From Actinomycetota bacterium (GTDB taxonomy: Bacteria > Actinomycetota > Thermoleophilia > Solirubrobacterales > Solirubrobacteraceae): a stretch of DNA of 64,000 nucleotides. The translations under genes were made by a program, and so were the position numbers. Within the stretch, counting starts at the first letter, position 1; each line of letters begins with the position of its first letter. The stretch lies in NCBI GenBank assembly GCA_005884115.1, contig VAXW01000005.1, forward strand, positions 186,001 through 250,000, in the 5' to 3' direction. Below are positions 58,933 through 64,000 of the stretch, in pieces. Below the pieces are notes generated by a model. It ran no database searches. It was given only the letters and a program-made list of their open reading frames with translations, and had not been told where the DNA came from.

Positions 58933-58976
58933 GTACATACGTTGTTGTAGGTTTACCGAGGGCAGGAGGTGGTCCC

Positions 58977-60212
58977 GTGTCTCAGCGCAGCACTAACGGT
59001 CCCGCGGGACTTCCCGCCCGGACAGAGGTCGCGGTCGTTGGGGCGGGTGCGGCCGGGCTTGGCGTCGCCGCGAGCCTGGGCCGGCGCGAGATCGCGACCG
59101 TGGTGCTCGAGCGCGGGGAGGTCGCTTCAAGCTGGCGGCAGCGCTACGACGGCGTTCGCCTGAACACCGTTCGCTGGATGTCGGGGCTGCCGGGGATGGC
59201 CATCCCTCGTTCCGCTGGACGGTGGCCCGCGCGTGATGAGCTCATCTCATATCTGGAGCGATACGTCGAGCGCGAGCGGGTCCAGGTGCGCTCGGGCGTG
59301 CGAGTCGAGCGGATCGACCGCGAGGCGAGCGGCTACCGACTGCACGCGTCGGGCGGCGACCTGTACGCGAGCTTTGTGGTCGTGGCCGCCGGATATGACC
59401 ACACGCCCGTGATTCCGGCGTGGCCCGGCCGCGAGAGCTTCAGCGGCGAGCTCCTTCACGCCGCCGAGTATCGCAACGCCGAGCCCTTCCGCGGCAGGCG
59501 CGTGCTCGTCGTGGGCACGGGCAACTCCGGGTCCGAGATCGCCGCCGAGTTGGTTCGCTCGGGCGCGCGGGTGCAGGTCGCGATGCGCACTCCCCCAAAC
59601 CTGCTGAGGCGAAACATCTTCGGCATTCCGGTGACGGCGCTGGCGCGCCTGAGCGAATTGCAACCAGTGCCGGTGGTCGACCGCGCGGGGTTCCTCCTGC
59701 AGCGTCTCCTATTCGGCGACCTGACCCGCTATGGGCTGCCACGCGCCCCCCACGGGATCGCGACGGAGCTGCGCGTGAAGGGACTCGGCGCGGTCCTCGA
59801 TAGTGGCTTTGTCAAGGCCCTGAAGGACGGAGGGCTAGAGCTCCTGCCGGCCGTGGTCGCCCTCGAGGGCGCCGAGGTCATCTTCGCCGGCGGGCGCCGC
59901 GAGCGGCCGGACGTGCTGGTGGCGGCCACCGGATACCGGCATGACCTCGAGCAGCTCGTGGGCCATCTCGGCGTGCTCGGCCCAAGGGGGCGCCCGATCC
60001 CGCGCGGCGGCCGCACTCACCCCGCGGCGCCGCGTCTGTACTTCAACGGCTACTGGCTGCCGATGAGCGGTCAGCTACCCGCCATGCGACGTACGACGAG
60101 GGCGATCAGCCGCGCAATCGGCCGCGAATGCGGCCGCGAGCGCGGGCGCAGGCGTGCGCTCAGCCCGCGCTTGTCAGAACTGACGAAGCGAGATCGGCCC
60201 GTCGGATGCTGA
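58977..60212 (+). CDS. Flavin-containing monooxygenase-like oxidoreductase
   Basis: A 411-residue flavoprotein with two dinucleotide motifs: VAVVGAGAAGLGVAASLGRR for FAD near residue 18 and VLVVGTGNSGSEIAAELVRS for NADPH near residue 178. The segment SSWRQRYDGVRLNTVRW resembles the FMO/YUCCA W-x-x-RY(D)xxR(L) region, and VLVAATGYRHDLEQL corresponds to the ATGY motif. It would oxygenate a hetero-atom or ketone of a small molecule with NADPH and O2. The C-terminal 40 residues are Arg-rich. The gene has an AGGAGG site and a TetR-operator promoter, and overlaps a small gene by 7 bases. Confidence 0.85.
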   Translation: MSQRSTNGPAGLPARTEVAVVGAGAAGLGVAASLGRREIATVVLERGEVASSWRQRYDGVRLNTVRWMSGLPGMAIPRSAGRWPARDELISYLERYVERERVQVRSGVRVERIDREASGYRLHASGGDLYASFVVVAAGYDHTPVIPAWPGRESFSGELLHAAEYRNAEPFRGRRVLVVGTGNSGSEIAAELVRSGARVQVAMRTPPNLLRRNIFGIPVTALARLSELQPVPVVDRAGFLLQRLLFGDLTRYGLPRAPHGIATELRVKGLGAVLDSGFVKALKDGGLELLPAVVALEGAEVIFAGGRRERPDVLVAATGYRHDLEQLVGHLGVLGPRGRPIPRGGRTHPAAPRLYFNGYWLPMSGQLPAMRRTTRAISRAIGRECGRERGRRRALSPRLSELTKRDRPVGC

Positions 60213-60616
60213 ACGTTCGCTGGAAGCGCGGAGCCGCCGTCCCAGGCAGCGGGCAAGTCCTCATCGCCGCGACCGAGGCCGGCGTTGCTCGCTACCGCGA
60301 CCTGCCCGGTGCGGCCCTCGCCGCGATGCGCCTGCGCCGTAGCTGGCCGACGCTCGATGGCGCCGTGGCCCTGTCCCTCGCGGTGCAGCCGCTTCAGAAG
60401 AGAACCCGCTCGATCTCGGTCTGGCAGAGCGAGGCACACCTGCTCGGATTTCTGCGCAGCGCAAGCCACCTGGCGACCGTCCGGCGCTACCGGGGACGTG
60501 TGCGGGTGCGCTCGGTCACGTGGACCGCAGCGCAGTTCGACCGGCTGCAGGCACGCGCCGAGGCAGAGCGACGCCTCAATCGGGGCAGCGTGGGGCCGGT
60601 TCGCCAGAGAAGCTGA
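60206..60616 (+). CDS. Small protein, possibly dimeric alpha/beta-barrel (monooxygenase-like), coupled to the flavoprotein
   Basis: A 136-residue protein from ATG 60206, overlapping the flavoprotein stop as ATGCTGA. SVWQSEAHLLGFLRSASHLA, then TVRRYRGRVRVRSVTWTA, resembles the strand-helix-strand pattern of spheroidene-monooxygenase-like and antibiotic-biosynthesis-monooxygenase-type ferredoxin-like folds (SxW..E.A...F..S..H). No catalytic residue can be named. It may act with the flavoprotein on the same compound. The family match is by pattern and weak; the gene itself is well supported by coupling. Confidence 0.6.
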   Translation: MLNVRWKRGAAVPGSGQVLIAATEAGVARYRDLPGAALAAMRLRRSWPTLDGAVALSLAVQPLQKRTRSISVWQSEAHLLGFLRSASHLATVRRYRGRVRVRSVTWTAAQFDRLQARAEAERRLNRGSVGPVRQRS

Positions 60617-60653
60617 GCCCAATCCGCGTAGACGCGGCTGGGAAAACGCGGCC
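60617..60653. terminator. Short hairpin between convergent genes
   Basis: CCGCG-TAGA-CGCGG at about 60624-60637 is followed by GCTGGGAAAA. It lies between the stop codons of the small gene and the mutase gene and may slow transcripts from both sides. The stem is only five base pairs and no T-run follows on the plus strand; on the minus strand no run follows either, so confidence is low. Confidence 0.3.
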
Positions 60654-62285
60654 TTAGAAGTTGGGCGCGTAGCGGCCGAAGACGTCCTGCATCGCGCCGC
60701 AGACCTCCCCGAGCGAGCAGCGGTCCTTGAGCGCCTGGCGGATCGGCGGCAGTAGGTTCTGGCTGCCTCGCGCAGCCGCGCGCAGCTCCTCGAGCCGGCG
60801 CTCGACGAGGCCGCTGTCGCGATTCGCCTTGAACTCGCGCAGCCGCTCGACCTGCTGGCGCTCTGACTCGGGGTCGACGCGCAGCAGTTCCGGGACCTCG
60901 ATGTCGTCCTCCTGATAGGCGTTGACGCCGACGACGATGTCCTGGCCGATGCGGTAGCGCTCCTGATAGCCCCAGGCGGACTCGTCGATCTCGCCGGTGA
61001 TGAACGCGATCGCGTTGACCGAGCCCCCGAGTTCGTCGATCTTCTCGATCAGCTCTCTGGCGCGCGCTTCGATCTCGTCGGTGAGCGACTCGACGAAGTA
61101 AGAGCCCGCAAACGGATCCACGGTGTCCGCGGCACCGGACTCGTGGGCGAGGATCTGCTGCGTGCGGACGGCGATTTTGGCCGCACGCTCGGTGGGCAGC
61201 GCGAGCGCCTCATCGAAGCCGTTGGTGTGCAGAGACTGCGTGCCGCCGCACACCGCAGCGAAGCCCTGCAGCGCGACGCGCACGATGTTGTTCTCCGGTT
61301 GTTGTGCCGTGAGCGTCACGCCACCGGTCTGCGTGTGGAAGCGCAGCTTGCTCGCCCTGGGGTCGGTGGCGCCGAAGCGCTCGCGCATGATGTGCGCCCA
61401 CATGCGCCGCGCGGCGCGGAACTTGGCGACCTCCTGGAAGACATTGTTGTGGCCGTTGAAGAAGAACGCCAGTCGCGGCGCGAACTCGTCGACCGACAGG
61501 CCCTTGTCGATCGCCGCCTGCACGTAGGCGATGCCCGAGGAGAGCGTGAAGGCGACCTCCTGCACGGCCGAGCAGCCCTTCTCGCGGAAGTGATAGCCGG
61601 AGATCGAGATCGTGTTCCACTGCGGCACTCGCTCGTGGCAGTACTCGAACAGGTCGGTCGTGAGGCGCATCGTGGGGCCCGGGGGATAGATGTAGTTGCC
61701 GCGCGCGATGTACTCCTTGAGGACATCGTTCTGGGTCGTGCCGCGCAGCTTCTCGCTGGGTACGCCCTGCTCCTCGCCGACCAGCTCGTAGAGCAACAGC
61801 AGGCACGCGGCCGGAGCGTTGATCGTCATCGAGGTGGAGACCTGGTCCAAGGGGATCCCATCGAAGGCCGTGCGCATATCCTCGATCGTGTCGATTGCCA
61901 CGCCCGTGCGCCCGACCTCGCCAAGCGAGCGCGCGTTGTCGGAGTCGAGCCCCAGCTGGGTGGGGAGGTCGAACGCCATCGAAAGCCCGGTGGTGCCCTT
62001 GGAGAGCAGGTAGCGGTAGCGCTCGTTGGACTCCTTCGCGGAGGCGTAGCCCGCGTACTGGCGCATCGTCCATGTCTGCCTGCGGTACATCCCGGCATGG
62101 ATGCCGCGGGTGTACGGGAACTCTCCCGGCTCGCCGAGGTCGAGCTGCGCCGGCACGTCGGCATCGGTGTAAAGCTCAGCGATCTCGATCCCCGAGTCGG
62201 TGAAGCGACGCGGGTCGTCGGGCCCGACAATCGGCGCCACGGTCAGCCGAGAGGAGTCTTGAGGGGCTGTGCCCGCGCGAGCCAT
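60654..62285 (-). CDS. Methylmalonyl-CoA mutase large (substrate-binding) subunit, without B12 domain
   Basis: A 543-residue protein from ATG 62285. The signatures are [40 protein letters not shown], then [37 protein letters not shown] and [20 protein letters not shown], followed by [16 protein letters not shown]. The chain ends after the TIM-barrel and linker, without the Asp-x-His-x-x-Gly B12-binding domain, so the small subunit must be encoded elsewhere. It isomerises methylmalonyl-CoA and succinyl-CoA, or possibly a related branched acyl-CoA pair. The frame upstream of 62285 has no conserved character and overlaps the divergent gene. Confidence 0.93.
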   Translation of the reverse strand: MARAGTAPQDSSRLTVAPIVGPDDPRRFTDSGIEIAELYTDADVPAQLDLGEPGEFPYTRGIHAGMYRRQTWTMRQYAGYASAKESNERYRYLLSKGTTGLSMAFDLPTQLGLDSDNARSLGEVGRTGVAIDTIEDMRTAFDGIPLDQVSTSMTINAPAACLLLLYELVGEEQGVPSEKLRGTTQNDVLKEYIARGNYIYPPGPTMRLTTDLFEYCHERVPQWNTISISGYHFREKGCSAVQEVAFTLSSGIAYVQAAIDKGLSVDEFAPRLAFFFNGHNNVFQEVAKFRAARRMWAHIMRERFGATDPRASKLRFHTQTGGVTLTAQQPENNIVRVALQGFAAVCGGTQSLHTNGFDEALALPTERAAKIAVRTQQILAHESGAADTVDPFAGSYFVESLTDEIEARARELIEKIDELGGSVNAIAFITGEIDESAWGYQERYRIGQDIVVGVNAYQEDDIEVPELLRVDPESERQQVERLREFKANRDSGLVERRLEELRAAARGSQNLLPPIRQALKDRCSLGEVCGAMQDVFGRYAPNF

Positions 62286-62361
62286 CAGCCCTGATGATAT
62301 GGACCTGGCCAGGCCGCTTGCACAGCCGGGACTGGCTGGCGGCCTGGGGTATCCTGCCAGC

Positions 62362-64000
62362 GTGGCAACCTGCCTGGTCACGGGAGGCGCGGGCTTTCTC
62401 GGCTCGCACCTATGCGACGAGCTGCTCGCGCGCGGAAACAGGGTCATCTGCGTGGACAACCTGGAGACGGGCTCGCTCGCGAACATCGCGCACATCCGCG
62501 ACCGCGACGTCTTCGTTCACCTCGGCCTGGACATCATCGATCCCTACGTCGTCGACGAGCCGGTGGACTTCGTCTACCACCTCGCCTCGCCGGCGTCGCC
62601 GATCGACTACCTGCGGCTTCCCCTGCACACGCTGAAGGTCGGCTCCTACGGGACCCACCACACACTCGGGCTCGCCAAGGCCAAGCGCGCCCGCTTCCTG
62701 CTTGCATCCACCAGCGAGGTGTACGGCGATCCCAAGGAGCACCCGCAGTCGGAGAGCTACTGGGGGCACGTGAACCCGATCGGGCCGCGCGGCGTCTACG
62801 ACGAGGCCAAGCGCTACGCCGAGGCGCTGACCATGGCCTACCACCGACAGCAGGGGGTGGACACGGCGATCGTGCGCATCTTCAACTCGGTGCTCGCCGA
62901 CGAGCAGCTCCTCTACGACGACGGAACCGAGCTGCGCCGGGAGACGGCCGAGCAGGCCGCGGCGCGCCTGTTGCCATACGCGTTCGCCGCCGGCTACGCT
63001 CCGCGGCGCGCGCCGGCGCCGGCCGGCGCACCCCCAGCCGCGGTATTGGAGCCGGCGCTCGAGTATCCGCTGCACGGCTACAGCGTGCCCGCGTTTGAGC
63101 GGGATGGCCGGATGGTCGCTGCCCTCGCCACGCATCTGATCGCGCATCCCACCGCGTCCCGCTGCTTTGAGGTACGGACCCGCTACGGGCGCTCGATTCG
63201 CGTCACCGGAGACCACTCGATCTTCGTCGAGGGCGCGGGCGGCGAGCCGCGGCCGTGTCCGGTGGAGCAGCTGGAGATCGGCGACCGGGTGGCGATCGCC
63301 AGACGCATCGAGGTGCCCGAGCGCGACCGCTACGCGATCAGGATGCTGGACGTCTGGCGCCACGCCGAGGAGGATGAGTGGAACCTCGAGGTCGAGGCAG
63401 AGGGCTTGGGCGAGCTCGTGTGGGCTAAGCGTCGCGAGCTGTTTGGCATTCTCGTATCGCAGCGACGTAACAACGGGCCCAATTGGCGCAATGGCGCCTG
63501 GACCAAGCTCATCAGGATGCGGCACGCCAATCGGGCGCCGATGCCGATCCTGCGACGCGTCCTCGACGATCTTCCGCAGGGCGCTCGCGTGCGCAGGCGT
63601 CGTCCCGGCAAGTCCTCCACGCTCCCCGCCCGGATCGAGATAACCGATGAGTTGCTGTGGCTGCTCGGCCTGTGGGTCGCCGAGGGCTCGAGGTACGCGG
63701 GGCGCAAGGGCGGTTACTTGACGATCTCATGTGAGGAGCCGGTGCTTCGCCGCGCCGCGAAGATCATCGAGGACCAGCTCGGGCTGCACGTGGTGCACGC
63801 GCCCGCGAGTGACGCTCGCGCCGCAGCGATCTACGTCCACTCGTACCTGCTGCTGGCGCTCATGGGTCACCTGGGTTTCGAAGCAAACCGCAAGCGGATC
63901 CCCGGGTGGATCCTCGGCCTGCCGCTGAGCCGGTTGAAGTGGTTCATCGAGGGCTACCGGGAGGGCGATGGTGTGCACTCGGGACGACGCCTGCAAGACG
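62362..64000 (+). CDS. UDP-glucuronate decarboxylase (UDP-xylose synthase) interrupted by an intein; 3' end outside window
   Basis: The frame opens with GTG 62362 and has no stop to base 64000, 546 codons. Residues 1-175 are an extended [78 protein letters not shown] and VRIFN. This order, including STSEVYGDP and PIGPR, is that of UDP-glucuronate decarboxylase, which makes UDP-xylose. In normal homologues RIFN is followed by TYGPRM, but here Ser176 begins an intein that continues to the window end. The remaining C-terminal part of the enzyme should follow outside. The product would supply xylose to the glycans built by the polysaccharide locus. It diverges from the mutase gene across 76 bp. 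Confidence 0.88.
   Translation, partial: MATCLVTGGAGFLGSHLCDELLARGNRVICVDNLETGSLANIAHIRDRDVFVHLGLDIIDPYVVDEPVDFVYHLASPASPIDYLRLPLHTLKVGSYGTHHTLGLAKAKRARFLLASTSEVYGDPKEHPQSESYWGHVNPIGPRGVYDEAKRYAEALTMAYHRQQGVDTAIVRIFNSVLADEQLLYDDGTELRRETAEQAAARLLPYAFAAGYAPRRAPAPAGAPPAAVLEPALEYPLHGYSVPAFERDGRMVAALATHLIAHPTASRCFEVRTRYGRSIRVTGDHSIFVEGAGGEPRPCPVEQLEIGDRVAIARRIEVPERDRYAIRMLDVWRHAEEDEWNLEVEAEGLGELVWAKRRELFGILVSQRRNNGPNWRNGAWTKLIRMRHANRAPMPILRRVLDDLPQGARVRRRRPGKSSTLPARIEITDELLWLLGLWVAEGSRYAGRKGGYLTISCEEPVLRRAAKIIEDQLGLHVVHAPASDARAAAIYVHSYLLLALMGHLGFEANRKRIPGWILGLPLSRLKWFIEGYREGDGVHSGRRLQD
62887..64000 (+). mobile_element. Intein with LAGLIDADG homing endonuclease domain, N-terminal part
   Basis: The intein starts with Ser176 in [16 protein letters not shown] (block A, nucleophile Ser). 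Block B is [19 protein letters not shown], with the TxxH motif in the GDHSIF part (about 63178-63234). An Arg-rich linker precedes the two LAGLIDADG helices: [10 protein letters not shown] at 63661-63690 and [10 protein letters not shown] at 63943-63972, each with an acidic residue at the expected place. The C-terminal splice block (His-Asn) and the +1 residue lie beyond the window; +1 Thr is predicted from the host motif. It is in frame with no stop, so splicing is probably functional. The endonuclease may give mobility. Confidence 0.85.

Noticed and set aside
62410..63525. 371-codon minus-strand frame at the window end
   Set aside because: It is antisense to the decarboxylase-intein frame, which has clear conserved motifs throughout.
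1..64000. tRNA, rRNA, riboswitch, insertion sequence, prophage or replication-origin features
   Set aside because: I looked for the usual cloverleaf, transposase, integrase and DnaA-box patterns by eye and saw none; a covariance-model scan could still find a small RNA.

Overview
The window reads as chromosome from a high-GC actinobacterium. By inference it belongs to Thermoleophilia (Solirubrobacterales-like): hand-counted G/C is 47 of 60 at 5581-5640, GTG starts are common, 1-4 base stop/start overlaps are frequent, and secreted proteins carry the Cys/His-rich GDKNHCHTGPPG motif and Arg/Leu-rich beta repeats. No rRNA, tRNA, CRISPR array, insertion sequence or phage gene was seen. The first and last genes run off the window.

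Region 1 (1-14250) is housekeeping and stress: a secreted family 2 glycoside hydrolase (partial), an MrfA/Hrq1-type helicase, a glucosylglycerate pair (GpgS plus a HAD phosphatase), GpsA, a sugar-lactone oxidase operon with a PLP fold-III enzyme and an M28 peptidase, a shortened glycerate-kinase relative, a two-gene end-joining module (LigD-type polymerase plus LigC-type ligase) and a DtxR regulator. Region 2 (14261-23450) holds an aminotransferase with a coiled-coil and hexapeptide-repeat N-terminus, SucCD, a HAD hydrolase, an HprK-like kinase, two paralogous small secreted proteins with matching promoters, a LuxR regulator, a secreted matrixin-like protease and an ECF sigma factor.

Region 3 (23331-43054) is a Wzx/Wzy-type extracellular polysaccharide locus. 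High-GC minus-strand genes sit at both edges: an O-antigen ligase and a Wzc-like co-polymerase on one side; Gfo/Idh, DegT aminotransferase, WbaP-like initiator and epimerase on the other. They flank a lower-GC core of sulfotransferase, flippase, glycosyltransferases, amidotransferase, methyltransferase and polymerase. The core looks like an exchanged cassette and suggests a sulfated, amidated or methylated glycan.

Region 4 (43231-62285) contains a biotin-dependent acyl-CoA carboxylase split into alpha (43231) and beta (53427) subunits, with a tentative epsilon-like ORF; an assimilatory sulfate operon (sulfite reductase, CysH, CysD, without CysN); an ECF sigma factor with an 18-bp tandem repeat; a GntR/GMC oxidoreductase operon; Asd; a TetR/flavin monooxygenase pair with a clear operator-promoter; and methylmalonyl-CoA mutase large subunit. 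Carboxylase, mutase and SucCD fit propionyl-CoA to succinate metabolism.

Region 5 (62362-64000) is the most striking feature: a UDP-glucuronate decarboxylase (UDP-xylose synthase) interrupted at its RIFN/TYGPR-type motif by a LAGLIDADG intein. The gene runs off the window and has no stop codon here, so it is easily missed.
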